Source: Septoria linicola
Taxonomy: Eukaryota > Ascomycota > Dothideomycetes > Mycosphaerellales > Mycosphaerellaceae
Direction of reading: 5' to 3'
NCBI GenBank assembly: GCA_024114885.1
Contig: CP099418.1
Location: 3,348,001-3,412,000 of the forward strand
Length of the DNA: 64,000 nucleotides
A program made the translations under genes and the position numbers. Each line of letters opens with the position of its first letter. The stretch's first letter is position 1. Of the stretch, positions 20,844 to 31,957 are shown one piece after another. The notes beneath the pieces were generated by a model that saw only the letters and a program-made list of their open reading frames with translations, was not told the DNA's origin and ran no database searches.

Positions 20844-22076
20844 TGTCGTTACGGTATGTCGTTGTCGAGAGGCGCAGCTGATGTGCGAAGCTTGAAGTAT
20901 CGATTGACGATGACTGGTGTCGCGAAACGATTTGGAGTCTTTTTCCGTCCACTGGAAGAGTGTGGAGCGTTCTGAACTGGTCGTCTGGTCGCCTGGCTGG
21001 GGAAGTGTGAAAGAGCGATGGCGATGGTGATGCGACGAGAGTGGACAGGTGATAGCTCGCGCCTCACTTTAAAGCAAGAGGTAAATCCTGGCTGCGAGGC
21101 TGGAAGACGTTGGGAAACGTTGGACTCGACACTTTGGTTGTCGGATTGTTCTGCGGTACGTTTGGTCGACGTTGCGAAGATCGAGACCGGATCTCAAAAA
21201 CGTGGAACGGGTTTCTGCAGGTAATAGAGCTATAAAAAAGTGATCGCATGTCACTGATGGAGATGGCTGGGAAAAGTGGCTGGCACTTGCTAAGTTAGCG
21301 CCAAATACTTGATTTTGAGCCTGCTCTTGCGCTGACAGCGCACACTTGCAATGTTTCTGCAGCTTACTTCAATACCGCCGATTGTCTTCTGAAACTTGCA
21401 TGTATTATTACATTGTGCTTGCGACGACGATCGTGCATCACTGCAATCTCAGATCGCTGTGCCAAGCTGAGCAAGATGGCACACTTCCTCGTGCTGCACA
21501 AACGGACGGCGTGCATCAACCACAATTGTTTCCCATCAATTCGATACTGAAGGACGAGAGAATGAATTCATCTCATGGTGGCCAATACCACTTGGACTCA
21601 TTCACTCAAGACTTTCAATGCTGACCAGTCGCTAACTTTGACCAACCTTTCCGCACTCTCTGCACACCACGATGCTCGATCCGGACAACATGAAGTCGAG
21701 AATTGCGCCGCTCTGATACCTGTTGGTCAATTCGCGCTTGCGGATGCGCTTGCGGATGCGCTTGCGCTTCTTTGTGCATGGCATTCTTTAGACCCCTGTC
21801 CGATCATGGACAAAGGCGGCATTGCGAGCTCTCCAGCAATCTCAATGCTATGACAAGCCAGGCACGATCTCAGACCACATCCACGTGCTACTGATCTGCT
21901 TGCGGAAATACATCTGTGCTATGACGACCTATGTGTGAGTGTCCAGACCGCTGGCTCAGTAACATACAAGAATCGCAGTCTTAGAAGCAGAATAAGTGTC
22001 TCGTCCTTGCAGAGCATTCCATCTTGAACAACCTCAATCTCGTCCACGAACCTAACGATCAAATTACTACTCAAAG
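20844..22076. other. 1.2-kb intergenic region with short tandem repeat
   Basis: Upstream of both the MARVEL gene (minus) and the peroxiredoxin gene (plus), so a shared divergent control region. Apart from a 12-bp repeat at 21735-21769 no structure was recognised; open frames are short. Confidence 0.45.
21735..21769. repeat. 12-bp tandem repeat, unit GCTTGCGGATGC
   Basis: Two full copies of GCTTGCGGATGC plus a partial third follow each other head to tail. Non-coding as far as can be seen. Confidence 0.8.
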
Positions 22077-22940
22077 ATGGCAGCGCAAGTGGGCAAGCAG
22101 GCACCACCTTTCAACTGCACAGCAGTCGTAGACGGCAAGCTGAAAGAGGTCACCTTAGATGGTTATACCGCAGCTAACCACTGACTGATTCTGGTCTTCT
22201 TTCCCAAAGCCTGGTCGTTCATCTGCCCGACGGAGATCAAGGCATTCAGCTCCCGCCTCGAGGAGTTCCTATACGCTCGCTCGTGTGCAGTCGTCTTCGC
22301 CAGCACCGACAGCGAGCACTGCCTCAAGGCGTGGAACGCCGCCTCTCAGAATGAGGGCGGTCTTGGAGGCGTCCACGTTCCACTCGTCTCGGACTGCAAC
22401 CACAAACTGAGCCGCGACTACGGCGTTCTCATTGAGGAACAAGGTGTCGCTCAAAGAGCGCTATTCATCATTGATCCAAAAGGCCGCATTCGTGGCTCCA
22501 CAATCAACGATGCGGACGTCGGGAGAAGTGTCGACGAAGCACTACGAGTACTTGACGCACTGGCATTCAAGGACGAGTTTGGCGAAGGTTGCCCCGTTGA
22601 CTGGAAGAAGGGTGACAAGGGCATTGACTACAAAGCTGAGACTACGATCGAGGGCGCCATCGAGGTCAAGAAGTCCTGGTCCGAGTGGGCTCGACCAAAA
22701 CTCCAACGTGCTTGGTCAGGTGCGAGTGGAGTATCAACATTCTCGAGCACTCCACCAACAAGCCGTCCTACCTATGAGCGTAGCATCAGCCATTCTGGCA
22801 ACCATAGTCCTTTGGTCAGTCCTGGTATGCGGGCCTCTCATGCCAGCCTCCAGGCACAGATGGAGGAAGCACTGCTACAGCAGCGGATGGAGAATATGAA
22901 CGCCGCAATGCAGAACCAGAGCGTCGGAATGGCAGTCTAG
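22077..22940 (+). pseudogene. 2-Cys peroxiredoxin gene interrupted by a single in-frame TGA
   Basis: The reading frame 22077-22940 (288 codons) encodes a typical 2-Cys peroxiredoxin except for TGA at codon 36 (22182-22184). Upstream is MAAQVGKQAPPFNCTAVVDG. Downstream are the peroxidatic site FICPTE, then HCLKAW, LSRDYGVLIEEQG, LFIIDPKG, and the resolving Cys in GEGCPVDW. All active-site residues are intact and no frameshift occurs. The TGA falls exactly where homologues have Trp (YLGQW-VVLLFYP against YTAANH-stop-LILVFFP), so one TGG to TGA change explains it. A C-terminal extension of about 70 residues (Ser/Pro-rich, then a Gln/Met-rich helix) is unusual for the family. Recent nonsense mutation, stop readthrough or a base-call error are all possible. 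Confidence 0.82.
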
Positions 22941-23284
22941 CAAGTGAAGTGAAGTGGCTTGCGCAGTCGCTCGTTGTGTAGCTCGGTCAACACATCAAAT
23001 ACATACATACGACAGTCTTGGCGTTGGAACAATCACTTAGTTCTTTGCGATCATTCAAATTAGTATCTTTCTTGCGACAGATAAGTCTTCAGGTCAGCTC
23101 AGCTATCGCTGCGTGAAGTGTCCAAGGCTGGAGGTTTCGTATAGCAGAATCTATATTCTAGCCCAAAGTCGTCAATTATGACCAAGTACCTCATTTATCG
23201 TACAGCCTTAGTCTCAACGTTCTGCCACCCTAGCACTAAGCCTTCCAATGCAAGTTTGCCACCGAATGGGCTAGGTACAGTCAA
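22941..23284. other. Convergent intergenic region
   Basis: 344 bp between the peroxiredoxin 3' end and the PHD-gene 3' end, AT-richer than the flanking exons. No distinct element seen. Confidence 0.5.
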
Positions 23285-26200
23285 TTAATGCTGCTGCTCG
23301 TGCAGGGCTCCTGGTTGCGCCTGGACAGGGGGCGGCTGAGGCTCTGGCTGGACTTGAGGCTGCATAGGTGCTGGCGGTGGTAGCACGGGCGGCGTGCTCA
23401 CTGAAGGAGCACTGGACATCACTGGCGAGAGCTGCATCTTTTTCACAGGCACGCTACTCGTCGAGGATTGATGCCCAGGGCTCGGAACAAGCGGAGTCGC
23501 GGGAGGAAAGATTTTTCGATCACCAACGCTTTGCGCTGAGGGAGGCGGTGCTGGGCTCTGCGCTTGATCATGCTTTTGTGGTATGTGATTGGACCCGGCG
23601 GGCCACGGGCCAGTCATGCCATCGGCAGCGACCTGAGTCGCGTGAGGACTTGCACCTGCGCCGTTCGTATGCGGCTGTTGCGTCTGGGGTGTCCGCATAT
23701 GAGAATTCTGGTATGGTGCTATTGTATGTTAGCGATTGATGTGTAAGCATTCGTTACTGCACACACCTTGATGACCGTTGGCAACAGGCGGGACATGTTG
23801 CAACGTTTGAGAATTCTGTGACAGGCGAGGAGTCGTCTGAGACGGCGAAGATTTGACAGGAGAATGCTGCAATGGTTGTCTCTCCGGTGGAGCCAAGTTT
23901 GGACTTCGTTGCATGTGTGGCGAATAGTGGTTGGAAGGGATCTGCTGCGGTTGTTGATAGTGCTGCTGAGGCTGCGCATTGTGTGTGGAGGCAGGCCGCT
24001 GCTGTGGAGGTGAAGATGAGGTGGCCTTGATTGTTGCCTTGTCAGGGGACTGGAACCCGTTCATCAGCTGGGATGATCCTGGCCTCTGTTGAGCTTGTGC
24101 ATTGTTGCTCGGTTGATGGTGTTGCTGCCACTGTTGGTGAGCGTGCACGTGCTGATATTGCTGCTGTGGTTGTTGCTGATACGAAGTTGCGTGCTGGCCG
24201 TATGCATAAGCCTGATTATGCTGTTGCGCACTTTGAGGATGACCGCCGGCATTCGTGATAGCGCTGATATGCGCGTAGTGGTGTTGCTGGAGGTGCGATG
24301 GCGCTTGCTGGGAATATCCAGTCTGCATCGGTGGAAGAGGCTGAGCGTAGGCACGAGGTGGTGACGAGCTATTCTGTAGTGGATATGCAGGTCGTGCTGC
24401 GAAGTTGCTGACAGGAGGATAGCCTTGTCCTTGTGGCACTTGTACTGAGGCGTGTGGAGTAGCTTGTTGCCCATTCGAGTGCGCGACACCAGCTCCTAGA
24501 TTCGAGCCTCCCGCATGGTGAGCGTGCGGAAGCTGACCATTCGCAGTCGACGGGCGACTGCCTGCTTTGTGATTTTCGGGACTGTCGCTGGATCGATTGT
24601 GCAATTTAAGTGGCGGAATCTTGGGCTTTTTGGCGTCTTCTTCTTTGCGCTTACACGTCCCACAGATGAAGACGAATGTCTCCTGCTCGGCTTGCTTGGG
24701 AGTGTATCCGTGGCACTTGCTATGTTGCCAAACGTTGCACCGGTCACATGCTATGCTGTGCGAGCCATCGTCCATGTTTTCGCCGTGCTGACCACAAACT
24801 GAGCAGTCAAAGTACCAATTGCCATCTTCCTCGGCAAGCTTTTCCAGCTCTTTCTTGTGCTGCTCGCGTTGTGTCTGCCTTTGACGACCAGAAGCACGCT
24901 TTACATCTCCGTCTACGTCCTCTAGCTCCACGTCTTGAGATACCGCACGATCACCTTCGGCTTCCAGTCTCGCGAGCTCCTCTTCGTGAATGATTCGTTT
25001 GGCCTCCCGCTCTCGCACGCGCTGCTCTCGGGTGAGACGTCTCGATTCATGACCCTAGAAGAATAAATCAGCATCGAACATTCTTTCGTAAGTATCCTGT
25101 CCCTTAAGGCCACGAGCGAGCTCACCTCTTCGATGCGCTTCTGTCTCTCCTGCTCCTCACGCGCCATTTTCAGCTCGCGCTGCCTCTGCTCCTGCGCCTC
25201 ACGTTCTTTCTGTGCCTCAGCTTCCTTGTCTGCTTTGTCTGCCAGCCGGCTTGAGCGCTTCGCGGTAGCCATCTTCGAGAGATTCTCCAACTCTCGAAGC
25301 TTTTTCATTTGCTTTGCCCGCAGAGCTTCGGCTCGCTTCTCGATGATCGGTAATACGTCTGTTTCTATGCGTGCGCGCAGCTGTTTCTCATTGGGGTCGC
25401 GGGATCGGAATATGCTCGCCATGAAGTCCTGGTATTCCTCCAGCGTGATTGCTACCAATTCCCAAGTCCTTTTGGTGAAGCCATAGCCCGTGTCCTCTAC
25501 ATCGTCTCGCATGGTCTCGTCCCCATTTGTCATGAGTGTATTATCCATAGCTGTGTCATCTGCCTCATTTTCGTCGTCGAGCTCCTCCTCTTCGCTCTCT
25601 TCAACCTTCCTCCGCTTACTCGTTCGCGTACCCCTCGTCGGCGGTTTCGCCTTGGATTTGCTGCTCTTTTTGGCCTTTGCCTTTGGCTTTGGTTTGGGCG
25701 TCAGTGGCGGTAGTGGTTCGTCTGTTCGTCGGTAGAGTCGGTTGTCGTCCAGCACGTAGTATGAGCGATCTTCCTTGTCCCAGCCCAGCGGTTCAATGCG
25801 CCAGCCCAGGTGATCTTCTTCTTGTGGCATCATCCCCCTGATCCGCTCAGCATTTCCCAGTGTCCAGACGCTGAGCTGCTGCAACACCTTGACACGGGTG
25901 TAAATGTCAAGATCGTTGAATCGTGTGGGCTCTTCCTCGTCGCCAAAGGGATTCCGCTGGGGTGCTTTGGCGAGGTATTGGCGGCGCGTGTACTCGTCGA
26001 ATATCTCCGGCCTATACGCGCGTCAATGTCAGCCCCGTCACCACCTCGCTGCGTGTACTCACGTCAAGCCGCGATGCGACGAAACATATTTCAGCAGCTG
26101 CAGGCCAATGTGAGCCAGCTTCTCGCTCGGCGTGGGCTGTAGGCATTCGTGTTCCAGGTCCTGCAATGCGGCACTCTCGTCAGCATTTGTCGCTCGTAAT

Positions 26201-26464
26201 CTCCCGCTCCCTATCTCCTCATCGTCTATACGACCGCATTCACATGCACGCGCGGCGGGGATGCTCGGGGGTGTCGCGAACCTCAATGTCCAGCGAGTCG
26301 TCGATCTTGACGACATGGCCGAAGAGGAAGATGTACTGCATCAGACTGGCGAATTCCCACATATTCCGCAGCGTCGTGAGCATTTCTTGCGCTTCCGGCG
26401 CAATTGCTGGCTCAGGCGCAACATCGAGTTGCGCCGCTTCGGCAGTGCGCTTGTATCGAGGCAT
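23285..26464 (-). CDS. WHIM/DDT-type and PHD-finger chromatin protein
   Basis: Five exons (26282-26464, 26063-26160, 25126-26011, 23767-25054, 23285-23718) join in frame to 962 aa. The N-terminal half resembles DDT/WHIM modules of ISWI-partner subunits: MWEFASLMQYIFLFGHVVKI, TPEIFDEYTRRQYLAK, then LGWRIEPLGWDKEDRSYYVL, a WHIM2 signature followed by DDNRLYRR. A basic linker and a long Arg/Glu coiled coil come next. A single PHD zinc finger follows: CSVCG..., IACDRCNVWQHSKCHG, and FICGTC, with the Cys4-His-Cys3 pattern complete. The last third is very rich in Gln, Pro, His and Ser and looks disordered. This layout suggests an RSF1-like reader of nucleosomes; the exact orthologue is not certain. 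Confidence 0.85.
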
Positions 26465-26822
26465 CGCGCTCGCGACAGCGCTCCAAGAGCAGTGGAAGGA
26501 AAGAAAGCACGAATTCGACCAGCGTCCGTGCAGGAGAGTTGTATCAATGCTCGCCGGTGCAGACGAGGGGGAGGAGTGGTGGGTGTTGTAGTGGTGGTGG
26601 TGGTGATTATTGTTAGACTGCCGATGATGGGATGTAGACTATTCAATCACGTCCCTTCCTGTCGCGCGTCCGATTTGCGCCAAGCAAACTTATCCTTGCA
26701 GTGATCTCTCGACGTCACGCCTGCAGTAACTTAGCCTTTGCTCGATATCGTACGACGGACAGTGAACATCAATATTTCCACGACTGCGTCTGCATTCATC
26801 TCGCAACGTCACGTAGGCCAGC
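26465..26822. other. Divergent promoter region, PHD gene and ferroportin gene
   Basis: 358 bp between two divergent start codons. It includes a GGTGGT-type purine-rich run near 26570-26605. No TATA box identified. Confidence 0.5.
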
Positions 26823-28558
26823 ATGGCTTCTTCTTCTCAGCCAGACAACGAAGCAGCTGAGCATTTGCTGAATGAGGAAGAGAGGCCCCAACTCCAACGA
26901 TTAAGGACTGAAGAAGATACACAACTATCGGATACACAACACCGCCATGTGAGGAAGCTGTTGTTTGTCTCTCACTTTTTATCGACATGGAATTCGCGTG
27001 TCTTCGAGTTCGGTAGCTTCCTCTTCCTGGCGGCCTTGTACCCTCAAAGTCTGCTCCCTGCATCCATCTACGCATTGGCTCGATCCGCATCTGCTGCAGC
27101 TCTGTCGCCAGCACTGGGGACGTACATTGACCGCGTAGACCGGCTAAAGCTAGTCCGAATATCGATAGGCAAGGACGTCCCACATCAAGGTCAAGTATCT
27201 GCTCTGATCCGTGTTTCCAGTCAGTCAACGTCTTGCAGTCGCGTTGTCTTGCATTGGCCTCTTCCTCATGACCGAGATCACGTTCTTGTCGAGTGGCAAA
27301 TGGTCCATTATCTGTCTAACCATTCTCTCATTCCTGGCTTGCGTGGAGAAGCTTGGCTCTGTCCTCAACACAATATCTGTGGAGCGCGATTGGGTTGTGG
27401 TGATAGCGCATGGTCATGAAGAGAGGCTGAGATGCAGGTGGCAGGACTGACCACTCTCATGTTATTTCTGCTAACAGGCTTCTAGTGCTCAATTCTCAGA
27501 TGCGACGCATCGATCTCTTTTGCAAGCTGTTCGGACCATTGGCGGTTGCCCTGCTGGACGGCTATTCGACGAAGGTCGCTGTCATTGTGACAGGATCTTC
27601 GACGACTGCCTCCGTGCTACTGGAATACTTCACCATTGCGAGAGTCTACAACGTTGTACCAGCCTTACGAGAGCACCAATCGCCGGCTCTCAAACGGCGG
27701 CGTAGCCGCGACAATGTCGCCACGAGGGTCCGAGACTACGTGAACAAAACCAGGACCTATTTTCGCCATCCTGCGTTCCTTCCGTCGTTCTCGCTTGCTT
27801 TACTCCACTTGACGGTTCTATCCTTCAGTGGCCAGATGATAACTTATCTCGTCGCGCTTGGCTTGTCATCTAGCATGATTGGAATCCTTCGCGCAGCATC
27901 CGCCATATTCGAGCTATCAGCGACCTGGCTGGGACCCAAGATTATGTCCCATATCGGAGCGATTCGCGCTGGTATATGGTTCTTGAACTGGGAAATAAGC
28001 TGTCTGGCGGTTGCTTGTGCGATCTTGTGGTGGGATTTGGGGCCTTACACAACAGCAGCCGGCCTAGTTTCGGCAGTCATTGCAAGCCGGCTGGGTCTCT
28101 GGGGTTTCGATCTGAGCGCGCAGATGATTGTGCAAGAGGTAATTTTCAGTAGCGATCCCTTGTTACAAGCGCTCACAAAATGCAGGAAGTCGAGGAAAGA
28201 AACCGAGGCACCTTTTCAAGCCAGGAATTTGCGCTACAGAACATCTTCGAGATGCTCGCTTTCGCAAGCACGATCGTGTTCTCGAAACCTTCCGAATTCG
28301 TGGGTCCTCGCATTACAATGGTGAGTGCACAATGACGCTGATACAAAACAGAGGTTTCCGGCAACGATCAGTGCTGGTGCCGTCGCACTCGCCGGTGTAC
28401 TCTATGCCGGGTTCGTCCGATCAAGGAGAGGACACCTTGTACACATCTGCCGCTGCTTGGATCGCCACGAGATGCGTAAAAATCATCATCATTGGTGGCA
28501 GACCAGGCCAGAAGCTGAGCCTTTGGTGGAAGATGCGGATCGAAGTATCCACGAGTGA
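26823..28558 (+). CDS. Ferroportin-type iron exporter (SLC40A family)
   Basis: Exports divalent iron across a membrane; fungal members may sit in the plasma or vacuolar membrane. Best model has five exons: 26823-27168, 27221-27433, 27486-28138, 28186-28299, 28352-28558, giving 510 aa. Spliced sequence restores family blocks: FVSHFLSTWNSRVFEFGSFL, YIDRVDRLKLVRIS, SVERDWVVVIA, LNSQMRRIDLFCKLFGP, QMIVQEEVEERNRGTFSS, ISAGAVALAG. About ten hydrophobic helices are visible. Introns 1 and 2 use GC rather than GT donors (GCAAGG and GCAGGT). Intron 2 could instead be a 40-nt GT..AG intron, adding four residues. Intron 4 begins at 28300 (GTGGGT), not at the later GTGAGT, because only the former keeps the family spacing. 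Confidence 0.85.
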
Positions 28559-28986
28559 GACCATGCTTGCACGAGTCATGAACAATGGCTCATGTTGCTG
28601 TTATTGTCGAGCGTCTGATATATGCTACTTGGCAGAACAGAAGTAGGTCTACGCCGTGGGTTATTGCCTGGCTCAAATCGCGGAATATCAAGCACCACGA
28701 GCATTGTTCGGCGCTGTGCTGGATAGCCTGTAAAATGTCGTAAGCTTAGAGAATCGAGCGTCGAAGATCGTGAACGTTTTCGGTTAAAGGTCGTTCGCGT
28801 TGCATGCACGAGCTGCCTCAGGGACTGAGTTGTGGAGCGCCCAACAGTGTCAAGCATTGGTACCGCCGTCTTTCGCGTGTGTCATGAACCCGCAGTCATA
28901 GAAGGATCTCGCAAGTGCGCAAGAAGAAACGGTGCCTAAGTAGTTTCTCAGATCTAAGCAGATTGTCTGGAATTAGGGTCAGCCGC
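28559..28986. other. Convergent intergenic region
   Basis: 428 bp between ferroportin and the racemase gene 3' ends; nothing recognised. Confidence 0.5.
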
Positions 28987-29795
28987 TCATAGACCAGCTC
29001 GCACTGCACCCTCCAAAAAGATAGTCCCGGCTACCACGCCATCGACTATCGTGATTCTGCGCCCGTCTTCCTCGCCCAGCGCTTCAATACACGCTTCTCT
29101 GACTGTCTGATCCATGCCCCCCATACCAGCACAGCCGAGACAGATGGCTTTCGCACCTTCATTCAGCAGACGCTTGGTGGCCTCTTTCATCCTCTTATCG
29201 ACCTCTTCTTTGGGGGCCGTGTGAAGCTCATCGGCATTCAGTCCAGTAGTCTGGCAGCCAGCATAACGCTCAGAAAACTTGGCACCCACGATGGCTGTCA
29301 CAGCATCACCCAGGATCTCTTCCCATTGCGACCCGGTAGATACAATTCCAAATTTCTCTCCAATGTCAATTGACTGCAGACAAACACCGACAGAAGCCTC
29401 AAATATTCCTGTGACTGGCTTATTCATACCAGCATCCACCATTGCTTTGCGAAGCTGAGGGACGAGAGGATGCTGAGAATAACAGCAGACCAGGAAAGCG
29501 TCGTAATTTTCCAGTTCTGTTTTTAACTTGGGCAGACAGGCTTCAGCAGATTCAGCGGCATCAGTTTCATTGTTGATAGACGGCACGCCCTCAGGTGCAG
29601 TAAAATAGCCTACGCGCGTCTTTCGATTTTAACATCAGTTATTCTGCCCTCTACATACCTGGGTGCTGTATTTGTGCCTACTGTGTCAAGACCTAGAGAT
29701 TCTACGAGTGGCTTAAGTCCATCTGTCATCGCCGACGTAGTATTTGGGTTGATGATCAAAATTGACCGCTTGTAACGTGAATCCATGGCTGTCAT
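28987..29795 (-). CDS. DCG1: Dcg1-like Asp/Glu/hydantoin racemase family protein
   Basis: Two exons, 29682-29795 and 28987-29619, with a 62-nt intron (GTAGGC..AAAG), give 248 aa. Exon 1 has the family start SILIINPNTTSAMTDGL. The splice yields LGLDTTRVGYFTAPEGVPSINNE, matching the conserved FTAP..P.SIN block and confirming the junction. Catalytic-type Cys residues are in VCCYSQHP and CLGCAGM, the pair expected in cofactor-independent two-base racemases of this superfamily; IFEASVG lies between them. In yeast DCG1 is controlled with nitrogen and allantoin genes, but its substrate is unproven; hydantoin or allantoin racemisation is an inference. An alternative start three codons downstream (29786) is equally possible. 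Upstream is a 1.3-kb divergent control region. Confidence 0.87.
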
Positions 29796-31085
29796 TTTGA
29801 TTCGGAGTGCACGATTGAGTGGTAGTAGGAATTGTTTTCGTGGGTGCAGAGGCAGACGAAGCAAGTTTTCCCAGCCACGACTTTGTGCAGGCACCATGCC
29901 GTCAACATCACAACAAGATCCACACTCACGAACTCGCCTCAAGAGGTCAAACAACATGCCATATCAGCAGAACGATGGATAATACCGTTTGCTCCTTGCG
30001 CGCGCGACGATCCACACAAATGCAGGCGGGTTTGAAGCAAAGGACATTGGCCGGTGTTGACACAATGAGTGAAAGTGGCGTTCTAACATAAGCAGGACTG
30101 ACATAGGGCCAGATGGTTTGCTATACACCGTCCAACAAAAATGCATAATGAAAATTGTCAGTATTGGAACGTGCCTGCTTAGAAGTTCACTGACGATGGT
30201 CTGCACAGAGACATTCGCGAAGAATTGGAGCCTCCCAGCCGCGAAACAAGTCAAGCGGTCATACCACGCTCACCGGCGTTAGCTGCTCACGTCCTGCCTA
30301 AGGCCATCACGCAAAACATCACCACAGCATCATGCGCTATCGATCTCGAGACAAGTCTCATGCCGACAACAGTCGCAAATCCACCAGGTTGGTGCATCAC
30401 TCCTGCTCGAAACAGTGCGGATCACCCTGACGGACCCAATCACTAAGTTGTCCTCTCTCTTCAGCTGCTTGCTGTACGGGCCATCGAAAGTATAACTCAT
30501 GTCATGTGTAAAGTGTGCGATACAAATGTAATCATCTTGACGTTCGACTGACGAAGCATCCTGAGCATCGTCAAGGCAACCTTCAAACCTTTAAACCTTT
30601 ATCCTCTCTAGTCTATGATGCCGACATCGATCCTATGCACTCGTGGAGAAGACTACACGATTGAACCCTCGGAACGGCCGCCCATTCGTGCATCTGCATC
30701 GCGTGCCTGACAAGGAGATCGATCTCGCATGCACGTCTCCAGTAACGTCAACGATCCATCTCCTCGGTACCGTCGTCTAACACGCCTTAGCCTGTGATCC
30801 GGTCTGCTAGCTGACGTCGCACCCATGCAAGACATCTGAGATGAGCATCACACAATGGCGGGGAAAGGATGGAAATGTGATGCGTACACCTCCAATGGCG
30901 GCGGGTAGACGAGATGGCGTGCGGTGAAGCAGTTACGTCGAAGACGGTCATGACCTCTGTCAATATCGTCAACGGACATATAAGTATCAGCACATTGAGC
31001 ACTCTCAAGCATTTTTCATCAGCATCCAAACATCAACGCTACCAACAACAACTTCAATCCAAACAACCAATCCACAAACATCACC
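29796..31085. other. 1.3-kb divergent control region
   Basis: Lies between the starts of the racemase gene (minus) and the KGG stress gene (plus). A TATAA is at 30979-30983. No coding exons, repeats or RNA genes supported. Confidence 0.5.
30979..30983 (+). promoter_or_regulatory. Probable TATA box of the KGG stress gene
   Basis: TATAA 103 bp before the ATG at 31086, followed by a pyrimidine and ACAA-rich leader typical of highly expressed fungal genes. Confidence 0.55.
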
Positions 31086-31430
31086 ATGTCTGATTACAAG
31101 CCAACTGGTGAGCATTGAGCACTCTCCCCATACACCTTACTCTTTCTGACAATTGAACAGAGCATGACGGTCTCCGCAAGGACGGCCAGCCAGACCAGCG
31201 TGTCGGCACTGGCGGTAAGCTATGTCACAAGACTCCACCTCATCTTCACATCTAACATCCCAGCAGAGTTTGCCCAGGGCAAGGTCGACCCAGTCGAGGC
31301 TGGCAAGAAGGGAGGCAACACCTCCGGCGGCGATGGTGGTGACAGCGAGGAGTCATCTGGCGGTAAGGGCCAGTTCGCCGGCGGCAAGGTCGACCCAGTC
31401 GAGGCTGGCAAGAAGGGTGGAAAGTCTTAG
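31086..31430 (+). CDS. Small hydrophilic KGG-repeat stress/conidiation protein
   Basis: Three exons, 31086-31107, 31161-31214 and 31267-31430, join to 79 aa. The protein reads MSDYKPTEHDGLRKDGQPD at the start, then two copies of GKVDPVEAGKKGG separated by a Gly/Ser/Asp-rich linker. This is the KGG (Con-10-like, general stress) family: small, very hydrophilic, probably unfolded, induced during conidiation, starvation or stress in other fungi. Without splicing the second intron still reads open, so a naive frame would give a false 88-residue product. Splice phases (T-G|AG, G-G|AG) restore the family motif TEH and GEF exactly. A TATA box lies 103 bp upstream. Confidence 0.88.
31278..31417 (+). 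repeat. 35-bp direct repeat inside the KGG gene
   Basis: An identical 35-bp segment occurs at 31278-31312 and 31383-31417, 105 bp (35 codons) apart, encoding GKVDPVEAGKKG. Identity at third codon positions suggests recent duplication or gene conversion. Confidence 0.85.
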
Positions 31431-31957
31431 ATGACTCTCCAGAGTATCATCGCAAATCTTGACACCGATCAAGTCGCTTCTCCCTTGATGGTATGAGAGT
31501 ACTTGATAATGAGATAATGACCGAATCAACTACAATTGTACAGTGTACATACCATTCTCACGCCGTATCTTTGATGTGATAATTCTTTGGCTCCCTGATT
31601 CGTCTACCAACTGAGGTGGATAACTCACCTCATGTCTAGGTAGAAGAACATGCCAATTCATTTTGTCGTCTTCAATTGATGCTACGATTCTTAGTAATGT
31701 AAACGGCCGTATAGATCGAAGCAATAGTTGTCCATGATTTATCGCGCTTCATGGGCTATGTGCCTGGTGAGGCTTGCCGCTCAGGAATACCCACGCTGTG
31801 TTTTCGCATGTACTGGCGCCAATCAAAACCTGTCCATGCCTCGTGGGCAGATCACTGTAGAGGTACGATGCCGCAAAAGGTCATATGGCTGCTTGATACG
31901 GCTTGGGGATAATAGATGTCCCATTATTGAACATGGAAAGAGCGCATACTATGCCGC
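31431..31957. other. Convergent intergenic region
   Basis: 527 bp between the KGG gene and the PRP31 3' end, AT-rich, with no supported feature. Confidence 0.5.

Noticed and set aside
22162..22209. A 48-nt in-frame intron that would remove the peroxiredoxin TGA
   Set aside because: It would delete the conserved beta strand LILVFFP just before the peroxidatic Cys, and the donor (GTTATA) is poor.
28321..28351. A 31-nt intron in the ferroportin gene starting at GTGAGT
   Set aside because: Too short for fungal splicing; the donor at 28300 gives a 52-nt intron and exact family spacing.
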